Assembly (NCBI GenBank): GCA_963728655.1
Contig: CAVSLD010000002.1
Coordinates: forward strand, 806,001 to 870,000
Reading direction: 5' to 3'
DNA length: 64,000 nucleotides
DNA from: Iamia sp963728655
GTDB taxonomy: Bacteria; Actinomycetota; Acidimicrobiia; Acidimicrobiales; Iamiaceae
Every line of letters starts with the position of its first letter. Position 1 is the stretch's first letter. A program made the translations under genes and the position numbers. The notes beneath the pieces were generated by a model that saw only the letters and a list, made by a program, of their open reading frames with translations, was not told the origin of the DNA and did not search any database. This document shows, in pieces, positions 42,108-50,102 of this stretch.

Positions 42108-42686
42108 GTGAGCGGCGGGATCCTCGTCCTCGTGGGCCTGGTGCTGTGCTTCTTCGGGATCTTCTCGATCCACGTGCAGGTGCTGGCCGCCGGCTTCGGT
42201 CTGGGGTGGCTGTTCGGCGACCTGTTCTCGACGTCGGCCAGCACCAAGCTGCTCCTCGGCCTCCTGAGCGCCGTGTTCGTGTGGATCCTGGCCACCCTCG
42301 TGTTCAAGGCCGCGGCCCTCTTCGTCGGCGGACTGACCGGCGCCGTCATCGGGGCCGGCATCAGCGGGGTGGTCCAGACCGGCGACCGCAACATCGCCCT
42401 GGGCATGCTGCTGGTGCTGGTGTTCGCCGTCATGTGCGCCCTGCTGGCCGACCGCTACCGGGCCCGCTCGCTGCTCTGGCTCACCACCCTGGGCGGTGCC
42501 GGCATCGTGCTGGTGGGCCTGGCCCGCGCCGCTCCCGGGACCCTGGGCTTCCTGCGGGGTGCCGACGACGCCACCGAGCAGGTGGTGACCACGCTCCTGT
42601 GGCTGGGCCTGGCCCTGGCCGGCTGGGTGGTGCAGAGGCGCCTGTTCCCCGACGCCCTCCGCATCGACGAGGACCGCCGGCGCTGA
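42108..42686 (+). CDS. DUF4203-like multi-pass membrane protein
   Basis: A 192-residue protein with about six transmembrane helices (ILVLVGLVLCFFGIFSIHVQVL onward, including AALFVGGLTGAVIGAGISG) and a short basic C-terminal tail (RIDEDRRR). The Gly-rich alternating helices recall the TMEM198/DUF4203 group. GTG 42108 is used; ATG 42081 is also in frame, and the upstream promoter hexamer suggests GTG 42062 in another frame, so the N-terminus is uncertain. Function unknown. Confidence 0.75.
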   Translation: MSGGILVLVGLVLCFFGIFSIHVQVLAAGFGLGWLFGDLFSTSASTKLLLGLLSAVFVWILATLVFKAAALFVGGLTGAVIGAGISGVVQTGDRNIALGMLLVLVFAVMCALLADRYRARSLLWLTTLGGAGIVLVGLARAAPGTLGFLRGADDATEQVVTTLLWLGLALAGWVVQRRLFPDALRIDEDRRR

Positions 42687-42716
42687 CCCGGCCGGCGCCG
42701 ACCGCCCGGCCCGCGA

Positions 42717-43919
42717 TCAGGCCCCGGGGCGGGGGGTGGCGGGCGCCTCGGCCGAGGTCCACCAGGTGGCCTCGGCCCGGGCCGCCACCTCGAGGGGCGG
42801 GCGGCCGGTGGCCGCGGCCACGGCGGCGACGTCGTCGTGCTCGGCCTTGGCCCGCACCGGCGACACCTTGACCCGCACCGGGTGCCCGTCGACGTCGACC
42901 TCGACGACCTGGCGGGTGGCGGGCCAGCGCTCGTAGGTGGCGGCCCGCACGCCGAGGGTGCCGGTCGCCGTCCGCAGCGCCTCGGCCACCGCCGGGCCGT
43001 GCCCGGCCCCGGCCAGGGCGGTGACCACGTGGCCCGGCCGCCCCTTCTTCATCACCACCGGGGTCACCCAGGCGTCGACGGCGCCGGCTGCGAGCACGGC
43101 GGCCACCGCATCGGCCAGGGCCTCGCCGGTGACGTCGTCGACGGTCGTCTCCAGCACGGTGACGGGCTGGGCCGCCCGGCCCCCGGCACCGTCCTCGGCC
43201 CGGACCACCACGACCTGGGTGGCGTTGACGCTGCCGTCGGGGTCGGCCGACCCGGCGCCGAAGCCGGTGCCGCGCACGGCGCCGTCGGGCACGGGCCCGA
43301 AGCCGGTGGCGAGGGCGGCCACCAGGGCGGCGCCGGTCGGCGTGGTCAGCTCGACGGGTGAGTCGACGCCGTGGACCGGTGCCCCCACCTCGGCCAGGAC
43401 CCGGGTGACGGCGGGGGAGGGGTTGGGCAGGATCCCGTGGGCGGCGCGGACGGTGCCCCGCCCCACGGTGAGGGGGGAGGAGCGCACCTCGTCGATGCCC
43501 AGGACCTCGAGGGCGGCGCAGGTGCCGACCACGTCGACCAGGGCATCGAGGGCCCCGACCTCGTGGAAGTGGACGTCGTCGGGGTCGGTGCGGTGCAGCG
43601 CGCCCTCGACCCGGGCCAGGAGGGCGAAGGTGGCGTGGGCCCGGTCGTGGACCCGGGGCGGCAGGGCGGCCTCGGCCAGGAGGTCCCGGATGGTGGCCCA
43701 GGTGCGGTGAGGGGCGTCCTCGGCCACCCGGACGTGCACCTTGGTGGCGGCCACCCCGCCCCGCAGCACGGGCTCGGCCTCCAGGTCCCAGCCGTCGACG
43801 GGCAGCCGTCGGACCAGGGCGGTCACCTCGTCGGGGTCGGCGCCCGCGTCGACCAGGGCCCCGAGGGCCATGTCGCCGGCCACGCCCGAGAAGCAGTGGA
43901 ACCAGGCCAGGTCAGCCAC
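42717..43919 (-). CDS. larC: nickel insertion protein LarC
   Basis: A 400-residue CTP-dependent cyclometallase that inserts nickel into the pincer cofactor of lactate racemase and other LarA-type enzymes. The N-terminal WFHCFSGVAGDMALGALVDAGAD is diagnostic, as are HFHEVGALDALVDVVG (His/Glu nickel or metal site), VELTTPTGAALVAAL and the C-terminal CTP-binding part with VMKKGRPGHVV. In lactobacilli the gene is split; here it is a single frame. It overlaps larB by eight bases and forms an operon with it. Confidence 0.95.
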   Translation of the reverse strand: MADLAWFHCFSGVAGDMALGALVDAGADPDEVTALVRRLPVDGWDLEAEPVLRGGVAATKVHVRVAEDAPHRTWATIRDLLAEAALPPRVHDRAHATFALLARVEGALHRTDPDDVHFHEVGALDALVDVVGTCAALEVLGIDEVRSSPLTVGRGTVRAAHGILPNPSPAVTRVLAEVGAPVHGVDSPVELTTPTGAALVAALATGFGPVPDGAVRGTGFGAGSADPDGSVNATQVVVVRAEDGAGGRAAQPVTVLETTVDDVTGEALADAVAAVLAAGAVDAWVTPVVMKKGRPGHVVTALAGAGHGPAVAEALRTATGTLGVRAATYERWPATRQVVEVDVDGHPVRVKVSPVRAKAEHDDVAAVAAATGRPPLEVAARAEATWWTSAEAPATPRPGA

Positions 43920-44676
43920 CGGCCGCCTCCCGGGGGGCGAGCAGGCGGCTGACCGCGCAGGCCGCGCCGAAGCCGTTGTCGATGCCGACCACGGTGACCC
44001 CGGCGGCGCACGACGAGAGCATGGCCAGCAGGGCGGTCACCCCCTCCAGGGCGGCGCCGTAGCCCACGCTGGTGGGCACGGCCACGACCGGCCCGGGGGC
44101 CAGGCCGCCGACCACGCTGGCCAGGGCGCCCTCCATGCCGGCCACCACCACCACGGCGTCGGCCTCGACCAGCACGTCGACGTCGGCCAGGAGCCGGTGC
44201 ACACCGGCCACACCGACGTCGGTGAGCCGGGCCGGGGGCAGTCCCAGGGCGGTGAGCGTGGCGGCGCACTCGTCGGCCACGGGGAGGTCCGCGGTGCCGG
44301 CGCTCACGACCACCGTGGCGGCCGACCTCCGGGCGGCCGGGCGCCAGGCCAGGAGCCGGTGGCGGTCGCCGGTGACGGTGGCCCCCGGGTGGGCCGCGAG
44401 GGCGGTGGCCGCCTGCTCCTCGTCGGCGCGGGTCAGGAGGACCGCGCCGCCCTCGACGGCGAGGAGCTCGCCCACCAGGGCGGCGCACTGGGCCGCGGTC
44501 TTGCCCGGTGCGTACACGGCCTCGGGGAGCCCGGTGCGCAGGCTGCGGTGGTGGTCGACCCGGGCGTAGCCCAGGTCGGCGAAGGGCAGGCGCCGCAGCC
44601 GGGCCACCGCCTCGTCGGGGTCGACGGCACCGGTCCGCAGGTCGTCGACCAGGGTGCGCAGGGCCGTCTCGTCCAC
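43912..44676 (-). CDS. larB: pincer cofactor biosynthesis protein LarB
   Basis: A 254-residue enzyme that carboxylates the nicotinic ring of NaAD and releases AMP, the first step of nickel-pincer cofactor synthesis. The C-terminal half has the PurE-like fold (VVVSAGTADLPVADECAATL, then VVVVAGMEGALASVVGGLAP and VPTSVGYG); the N-terminal part binds dinucleotide (VYAPGKTAAQCAALVGELL). GTG 44676 is supported by CAGGAT (44683-44688, minus strand) six bases upstream. It overlaps larC; larE is divergent. Confidence 0.95.
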   Translation of the reverse strand: MDETALRTLVDDLRTGAVDPDEAVARLRRLPFADLGYARVDHHRSLRTGLPEAVYAPGKTAAQCAALVGELLAVEGGAVLLTRADEEQAATALAAHPGATVTGDRHRLLAWRPAARRSAATVVVSAGTADLPVADECAATLTALGLPPARLTDVGVAGVHRLLADVDVLVEADAVVVVAGMEGALASVVGGLAPGPVVAVPTSVGYGAALEGVTALLAMLSSCAAGVTVVGIDNGFGAACAVSRLLAPREAAGG

Positions 44677-44682
44677 CGCGCC

Positions 44683-44758
44683 ATCCTGGCCGCCGGACCC
44701 CGTCGCCACCCACCCCACGGGGCGCGGGTCGGCTGCCGGCCGACCGGTGCGACACACT
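44683..44758. promoter_or_regulatory. divergent larB/larE promoter with inverted repeat
   Basis: GGTCGGC (44727-44733) and GCCGACC (44739-44745) flank a five-base loop between the two promoters: CAGGAT for larB (44683-44688, minus strand) and CACACT for larE (44753-44758, six bases before GTG 44765). The repeat lies in the -35 to -10 interval of larE, a plausible operator. Confidence 0.45.
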
Positions 44759-44764
44759 GGCCCG

Positions 44765-45616
44765 GTGCCGCCCGCCACCGATCCGCACCCGCCCGGCCCC
44801 GCCCCGGCGTCGGCCGTGGCCGGTGCCGTGGACGCCCTGGAGGCGTGGCTGCGGGACGCCGGGGCGGTGGTCGTCGCCTTCAGCGGGGGGGCCGACTCGG
44901 CCTTCCTCGCCCACGTGGCCCACGACGTGCTCGGCCCCGAGGCGTGCCTGGTCGCCACCGCCGTCTCGCCCTCGCTGGCGCCCGACGAGCTGGCCGACTG
45001 CCGGGCGCTGGCCGCCGAGTGGGGCCTGCGCTGGGAGGGCCTGGCCACCTCCGAGGCCGACGATCCCCGCTACCTGGCCAACGACGGTGATCGCTGCCGG
45101 TGGTGCAAGACCGCCCTGATGGACGTCCTCGGGCCGCGCGCCCGCGCCGAGGGGGCCACCGTCGCGCTCGGGGTCAACCTCGACGACCTGGGCGACCACC
45201 GCCCGGGCCAGGCCGCCGCCGCGGAGGCCGGGGCCGTCTTCCCCCTGGTCGAGGCGGGCTTCACGAAGGACATGGTCCGCGCCGCGTCGCGGCGACGGGG
45301 TCTGCGCACCTGGGACAAGCCGGCGGCCGCCTGCCTGGCCTCTCGCCTGCCCTACGGCACGCCGGTGACCCTCGGGGCCCTGGACCGCGTCGGGCGGGCC
45401 GAGTCGGCCCTCCACGCCCTGGGCTTCCCCGCCGTGCGCGTCCGCCACTACGGGTCGACGGCGCGGGTGGAGGTGCCCCTCGACCGCCTCGACGACGTCC
45501 TCGCGTCCCGGGGCCCGGTGGTCGACGCCGTCCGTCGAGCCGGCTACGAGCGGGTGACCCTCGACCTCGAGGGCCTCCGTTCCGGCAACCTCAACGCCGA
45601 CCTCCCCGGGGGCTGA
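44765..45616 (+). CDS. larE: ATP-dependent sacrificial sulfur transferase LarE
   Basis: A 283-residue PP-loop enzyme that adenylates the LarB product and donates sulfur to make the thiocarboxylates that bind nickel. SGGADSAFLAHV (near residue 40) is the PP-loop; GDRCRWCKTALM has the conserved CxxC; and Cys190 in KPAAACLASRLPYG aligns with the sacrificial Cys of single-Cys LarE types. GTG 44765 opens the frame. With larB and larC this gives the whole known cofactor pathway; larA itself is not in the window. Confidence 0.95.
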   Translation: MPPATDPHPPGPAPASAVAGAVDALEAWLRDAGAVVVAFSGGADSAFLAHVAHDVLGPEACLVATAVSPSLAPDELADCRALAAEWGLRWEGLATSEADDPRYLANDGDRCRWCKTALMDVLGPRARAEGATVALGVNLDDLGDHRPGQAAAAEAGAVFPLVEAGFTKDMVRAASRRRGLRTWDKPAAACLASRLPYGTPVTLGALDRVGRAESALHALGFPAVRVRHYGSTARVEVPLDRLDDVLASRGPVVDAVRRAGYERVTLDLEGLRSGNLNADLPGG

Positions 45617-45649
45617 GGCGCCGCCGCGGCGACCGCCCGCGGCCCTCCG

Positions 45650-46531
45650 TCAGGCCAGGGCGACGAGGGAGCTGCCGGCGGTGTAGGCCGCGATCACCAG
45701 CAACAGGCCCACGAACCACCGGGTGAGGGTGGCGGCCGGGATGCGTCCGGCGATGCGCTCGCCGACGACGGTGCCGACGACGGCCAGGGCGAGGAAGGGC
45801 AGGGCGTCGCCCCAGCGCACGTCGAGCGAGCCGGCCCGCAGGGCCAGGGCGGCGAAGGCGTTGACCGCGATCACCACGAGTGACGTCCCCACCGCGTCGG
45901 GCATGGAGAACCCGAGGGTGAGGACGAGGGCGGGCACGATGACGAACCCGCCGCCGACGCCGAAGAAGCCGGTCATGAGGCCCACCAGCGACCCCGCCAG
46001 GACGATGCGGGGGAGGTCGGCCCGGCTGATGGCGAGGGTCGAGGGCCGGGCCGGGCCGGTGATGGTCGCCGCCGCGAGGGGGGGTCGCTCGACGTCCCCG
46101 CCGGGGTGGGCGCTCCCCGACCCGGAGCTCCCGTCGGCGGCGAGCGGGCCGGGCACCCCCTCGGGCTCGGAGCGGGTGCTGCGGCGCCACATGCCGACGC
46201 CGGCGATCACCATCACCGCGGCAAAGGCCAGCAGCAGGACGTCGGGGTCGACGTGGCGGTTGAGGATCGTGCCCAGCGCGTTGCCGCCCAGGCCCACGGC
46301 GCCGAAGGCCAGCCCGGCCCCCAGGCGCACCCGCCCCGCCCGCCAGTGCGAGCCCATCCCCAAGAGGGCGGCCACGCCCACGACCAGCAGGCTCGTGCTG
46401 GTCGCGCTGCGGGTGGTCTCGCCCGCCCCGTAGACGAGGGCGGGCACGGCCAGGATCGACCCGCCGCCGCCCAGCGCACCGAGGCTCAGGCCGACGAGCA
46501 GGCCGAGGGGGCTGGCGAGCAGGCCGCGCAC
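45650..46531 (-). CDS. TauE/SafE family sulfite/sulfur-compound exporter
   Basis: A 293-residue membrane protein with about eight helices in two homologous halves (GLSLGALGGGGSILAVPALVYG, and FFGVGGGFVIVPALVLTLGF in the second half), joined by a polar loop of about 40 residues. The family exports sulfite, sulfoacetate or related anions. It is the last gene of an operon whose first gene is a persulfide dioxygenase-rhodanese, so sulfite or thiosulfate export is a natural guess. GTG 46531 lies one base past the stop of the 51-aa gene. Confidence 0.9.
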   Translation of the reverse strand: MRGLLASPLGLLVGLSLGALGGGGSILAVPALVYGAGETTRSATSTSLLVVGVAALLGMGSHWRAGRVRLGAGLAFGAVGLGGNALGTILNRHVDPDVLLLAFAAVMVIAGVGMWRRSTRSEPEGVPGPLAADGSSGSGSAHPGGDVERPPLAAATITGPARPSTLAISRADLPRIVLAGSLVGLMTGFFGVGGGFVIVPALVLTLGFSMPDAVGTSLVVIAVNAFAALALRAGSLDVRWGDALPFLALAVVGTVVGERIAGRIPAATLTRWFVGLLLVIAAYTAGSSLVALA

Positions 46532-46532
46532 G

Positions 46533-46688
46533 TCAGGCCGCCACGGCCGGGGCGGTCGGCTCGGCGACCACGCGGTCGACGTCGCACGTGGGACCCTGCT
46601 GGTTGTAGGGCAACCGGGACACCAGGTCGTCGAGCCATCCGGCCAGGGAGGTCGCGGCGAGGCGCGGGTCGAGAGGGGTCGGCGTCAC
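46533..46688 (-). CDS. small protein in sulfur operon (51 aa)
   Basis: A short frame with a strong ribosome site (AAGGAGA) and GTG 46688, reading TPTPLDPRLAATSLAGWLDD then LVSRLPYNQQGPTCDVDRVV and ending at TGA 46533-46535, one base from the TauE gene. The tight spacing on both sides (25 bases after the persulfide dioxygenase stop) and the single Cys in GPTCDVD support a real gene. Position suggests a sulfur-handling or regulatory peptide, but no family is recognised. Confidence 0.65.
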   Translation of the reverse strand: MTPTPLDPRLAATSLAGWLDDLVSRLPYNQQGPTCDVDRVVAEPTAPAVAA

Positions 46689-46713
46689 GGGGTCTCCTTG
46701 GTGGGGGTGGGGA

Positions 46714-48090
46714 TCAGGCCGCGGTGGGGCGCTCGGCCCAGGCCGCGTAGCCCCCGACCAGGTCGGAGACGTCGGCGAAGCCCTGGCTGCGCAGCCAGCT
46801 GGCCGCGAGGGAGGAGCGGTAGCCGCCGGCGCAGTGGACGACCACCGGCGCGGTGCGGTCGAGCTCGTCGGCCCGGGACCGCAGGTCGGCCATCGGGATG
46901 GCGACGGCGCCGGGGATGGTGCCCTCCAGGCGCTCGCCGGCGCCGCGGACGTCGACGACCTGGATCCGGGGGTCCTCGGACCGGAGGCCGTCGAAGACGT
47001 CGGCGGTCACCCGTGAGGCCCGGGCGGCCGCCTCGGGGTGCTGGGCCAGGGCGGCCTCGGGGCCCTCGAGGGCCCCCACCACCCGGTCGAACCCGATCCG
47101 GCCCAGTCGGACGCGGGCCTCGGTGGCCTGGTCGGCGCCGGTGACGAGGACGATGTCGTCGTCGGGGGTGAGCGTGGTGCCGGCCATCTCGGCGTAGCGA
47201 CCCTCGAGCCCGAGGTTCACCGAGCCGGCGACGTGGCCGGCGGCGAAGTCGGCGGCGGGACGGACGTCGAGCACCACCGCCCCGTCGGCCCGGGCGGCCA
47301 GGACGGCGTCGAGGTCGAGGGCGGGCGGGGCTCCGTGGGCGAGGAGGTCGTGGTCGCGCCGGTTCTCGCCGGCGTCGTAGGAGAAGTAGGCGGGCGCCGG
47401 GGGCTGGCCCTCGGTGACCACCTCGACGAAGCGCTCCTTGCTCATCGGGGCGAGGGCGTAGTTGCTGCGACGCTGGTCGCCGATGGTGGACGAGGTCTCG
47501 GTGGAGAGGTTCTTGCCGCAGGCCGAGCCCGCGCCGTGGGCCGGGAAGACCCGGGTGGCGTCGGGCAGGGTCAGCAGCTGGGAGTGCAGCGAGTCGTGGA
47601 GGCGTCCGGCCAGGTCCTCGGCGGTGACGCCGACGGAGGAGAGCAGGTCGGGACGTCCCACGTCGCCGATGAACAGGGTGTCGCCGGTGAGCACGCCGTA
47701 GGGCACCTCGTCGTCGGGGTGCTCCCACACCACGATCGAGATGGACTCGGGCGTGTGCCCCGGGGTGGCCCGCACCTCGAGGGTCACCTCGCCGAGGGAG
47801 ATGCGCTCGCCGTCGGCCGCGTGGTGCACGGGGAACTCCACCTCCGCGGCCTCGCCGTAGACGATCTCGGCCCCGGTGGCGGCGGCCAGCTCGAGGTGGC
47901 CGGAGAGGAAGTCGGCGTGGACGTGGGTCTCGATGACGTGGGTGATGCGGAGGCCGGCCTCGGCCGCCTCGGCCAGGTACTCGTCCACGTCGCGCCGGGG
48001 GTCGACGACCGCGGCGCGGCCGCTGGTCTCGTCGCCGACGAGGTAGCTCGCCTGGGACAGGCAGTCGAGGTAGTGCTGGCTGAAGTGCAT
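46714..48090 (-). CDS. MBL-fold persulfide dioxygenase fused to two rhodanese domains
   Basis: A 458-residue sulfur-detoxification protein. Residues about 1-235 are an ETHE1/Blh-type metallo-beta-lactamase fold with ETHVHADFLSGH, ATPGHTPESI, TGDTLFIGDVGRPDL and FPAHGAGSACG (iron ligands). Residues about 265-360 form a first rhodanese domain with no Cys in its loop (LVTGADQATEARV), so it is inactive. Residues about 370-458 form a second, with active Cys in VVVHCAGGYRSSL. It would oxidise persulfide to sulfite and pass sulfane sulfur. The promoter is -35 TTGTGC, 17 bases, -10 TATTGT. It is divergent from a GntR regulator. Confidence 0.93.
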   Translation of the reverse strand: MHFSQHYLDCLSQASYLVGDETSGRAAVVDPRRDVDEYLAEAAEAGLRITHVIETHVHADFLSGHLELAAATGAEIVYGEAAEVEFPVHHAADGERISLGEVTLEVRATPGHTPESISIVVWEHPDDEVPYGVLTGDTLFIGDVGRPDLLSSVGVTAEDLAGRLHDSLHSQLLTLPDATRVFPAHGAGSACGKNLSTETSSTIGDQRRSNYALAPMSKERFVEVVTEGQPPAPAYFSYDAGENRRDHDLLAHGAPPALDLDAVLAARADGAVVLDVRPAADFAAGHVAGSVNLGLEGRYAEMAGTTLTPDDDIVLVTGADQATEARVRLGRIGFDRVVGALEGPEAALAQHPEAAARASRVTADVFDGLRSEDPRIQVVDVRGAGERLEGTIPGAVAIPMADLRSRADELDRTAPVVVHCAGGYRSSLAASWLRSQGFADVSDLVGGYAAWAERPTAA

Positions 48091-48125
48091 CGGGGTGCCT
48101 CCGGCTCGAAGGAACGAATGTCCGT

Positions 48126-48201
48126 ACAATACTCGGGTCAGCAGGGCCGCACAACCGGACAAGGTTGGCGGGGTCGTCCGGTCATCCGTATGTTCGACGC
48201 C
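48126..48201. promoter_or_regulatory. divergent sulfur operon / GntR promoters
   Basis: Minus strand: -35 TTGTGC (48149-48154), 17-base spacer, -10 TATTGT (48126-48131). Plus strand: -35 TTGGCG (48165-48170), 18-base spacer, -10 TATGTT (48189-48194), seven bases before GTG 48202. The element TCCGTA occurs beside each -10 (48121 and 48185), and CCGGAC/GTCCGG (48155 and 48176) face each other between them; these are candidate GntR sites. Confidence 0.6.
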
Positions 48202-48981
48202 GTGCCCGACGACGTCCGCCGCCCCGACCGCCGCAGCCCCGTGCCCCTCTGGAGCCAGGTGGTCGACGACCTGCGCCGGCGCCTGGAGGCCGGCGAGTTC
48301 GCCTCGCACTTCCCCGGCGACGTGGAGCTGGTGGGCCAGTACGACGTGAGCCGCCACACGGTGCGCGACGCCGTGCGGCGCCTGCAGGAGGCCGGCCTGG
48401 TGGTGCGCGAGCGCGGGCGGGGCACCCACGTGCGCAGCCCCGGCCTGGAGCAGCCCCTCGGGACGCTCTACAGCATGTACCGCTCGATCGAGGGCCAGGG
48501 CCACGAGCAGCGCAGCATCGTCCGGGTCCTGGAGGAGCGCACCGACGTCGACGCAGCCCGCACCCTCGGCCTCGACGACGACGCTCCGCTCGTGTTCCTC
48601 GAGCGCCTGCGCCAAGCCGACGGCCGGGCCGTCGCCGTCGACTGCTCGTGGCTCCCGGCCGCGGTGGCCCGGCCCCTCCTCGATGCCGACCTGGGCCACA
48701 CCGCCCTCTACGCCGAGCTGCAGGAGCGCTGCGGGGTGCGTCCCCGGTCCGGGTGGGAGCGGATCCGGCCGGTCCTGCCCACCGCCGAGCAGCGCCGTCT
48801 GCTGGGCACCCCGGCCCGCCAGCCCGTGTTCGCCATCGAACGGGTCACCGAGGGCCCCGACGGCCCGCTGGAGTGGCGCCACAGCGTCGTGCGGGGCGAC
48901 ATCTTCGCCTTCGTGGCCCGCTGGAGCGCGGGCGACGACGACGCCCACACGGCCCTCGAGCCCACCCCCGACGGGCCCTGA
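48202..48981 (+). CDS. GntR family transcriptional regulator (UTRA type)
   Basis: A 259-residue regulator. The N-terminal winged helix (PLWSQVVDDLRRRLEAGEF, then DVSRHTVRDAVRRLQEAGLVVRERGRGT) is GntR; residues about 95-250 form the UTRA effector domain (LYSMYRSIEGQGHEQRS, then GDDAPLVFLERLRQADG). I prefer GTG 48202 over ATG 48190 because TATGTT seven bases upstream would overlap the ATG. Being divergent from the persulfide dioxygenase operon, it probably regulates it in response to a sulfur compound. Confidence 0.88.
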   Translation: MPDDVRRPDRRSPVPLWSQVVDDLRRRLEAGEFASHFPGDVELVGQYDVSRHTVRDAVRRLQEAGLVVRERGRGTHVRSPGLEQPLGTLYSMYRSIEGQGHEQRSIVRVLEERTDVDAARTLGLDDDAPLVFLERLRQADGRAVAVDCSWLPAAVARPLLDADLGHTALYAELQERCGVRPRSGWERIRPVLPTAEQRRLLGTPARQPVFAIERVTEGPDGPLEWRHSVVRGDIFAFVARWSAGDDDAHTALEPTPDGP

Positions 48982-49242
48982 CCCCGCGCCCACCGCTCGA
49001 CCTCACCTCGCCCCACCCCCGCACCCCCTCCTCACCCACGAGCTGGTCAGGGATCCCGGCGCCAGGGCCCCGGTGGGGCGGACCGGCTCGGAGCGACGCG
49101 GGGCCGCGGGCTGTGGTCGCCGGTGGCGGGAGGGTGCGGGGTCGTCGTGCCAGACTCGCCCGGTGCCGCGCCCAGGACCGCTCCCCCCGCCGCCCGACGG
49201 GTCCGTCCCGGCGGCCCCCGCCGATGCCGGCCAGGCCCGCTG

Positions 49243-49988
49243 ATGGGGTGGTGGCACCGGCGGCCCGGCCTGCCCGAGGACGCGGTCGACCTGGTCGAGG
49301 CCCACATCACCCACTGGCGCCACCTCGACGACGACGAGGAGACCCGGCTGCTGGAGCTGACCGAGTGGCTGCTGCAGCACAAGAGCTGGGAGGCCGCCAA
49401 CGGCTTCGCCCTCGACGACACGATCCGCACCGTGATCGGGGCCCAGGCCGCCCTGCTCATCCTCGGCCTCACGCCGGACCACTACGGTCAGGTCACCGCC
49501 ATCATCGTGCACCCCTCCACGTCGATGCAGCGGGGGGAGCGGGCCGGACCCGTGTCGGGCACGGCCACCGATGACCTGCTGCCGATCTACGGCCTGGCGC
49601 AGGACCGCAGGGGGCCGGTGGTGATGGCGTGGGACCAGGCCCGCTCGGCGGCCCGCCACCCGGAGCGGGGCCACAACGTGGTGTTCCACGAGTTCGCCCA
49701 CAAGCTCGACATGCTGGACGGGATGATCGACGGGACCCCGCCGCTGGCCCGCGAGGACCTGCCCGAGTGGTCGCGGATCTGCACCGAGCGTCTACGACGA
49801 CCTCCGGGCCGGGAGGCCCCGCCCACCGCTGCGGGACTACGGCGCGGTGAACACCGGCGAGTTCTTCGCCGTGGCGACCGAGGCCTTCTTCGACGTGCCC
49901 GGCGAGCTCCTCCACCACGAGCCCGACCTCTACCGGGTGCTCCAGGGCTTCTACCGCCAGGACCCGGCGGCGCGGCCTCGCGGACTGA
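49243..49988 (+). pseudogene. M90 (MtfA-like) zinc peptidase, frameshifted
   Basis: ATG 49243 reads GWWHRRPGLPEDAVDLV, with the zinc motif HEFAHKLDMLDG (near residue 155) of M90 peptidases such as MtfA. Near 49787 the frame shifts, and the next frame continues VYDDLRAGRPRPPLRDYGAVNTGEFFAVATEAFFD...LYRVLQGFYRQDPAARPR with the third zinc ligand region; a further shift near 49975 would reach TGA 49986-49988. One or two missing bases would restore about 250 residues. A 26-codon frame from GTG 49163 ends at TGA 49241-49243, overlapping this ATG as TGATG. Confidence 0.75.
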
Positions 49989-50102
49989 GGCCACCGGGCG
50001 GGCGAGCGAGGGCTTCTCGGTTGTGGGACGACGGGGACGTCGACTGTGATGCGGCGGTGAGCACGCCCCCCTCTGCCGCCCGCGGCGGCGGCGCGCGACG
50101 GC

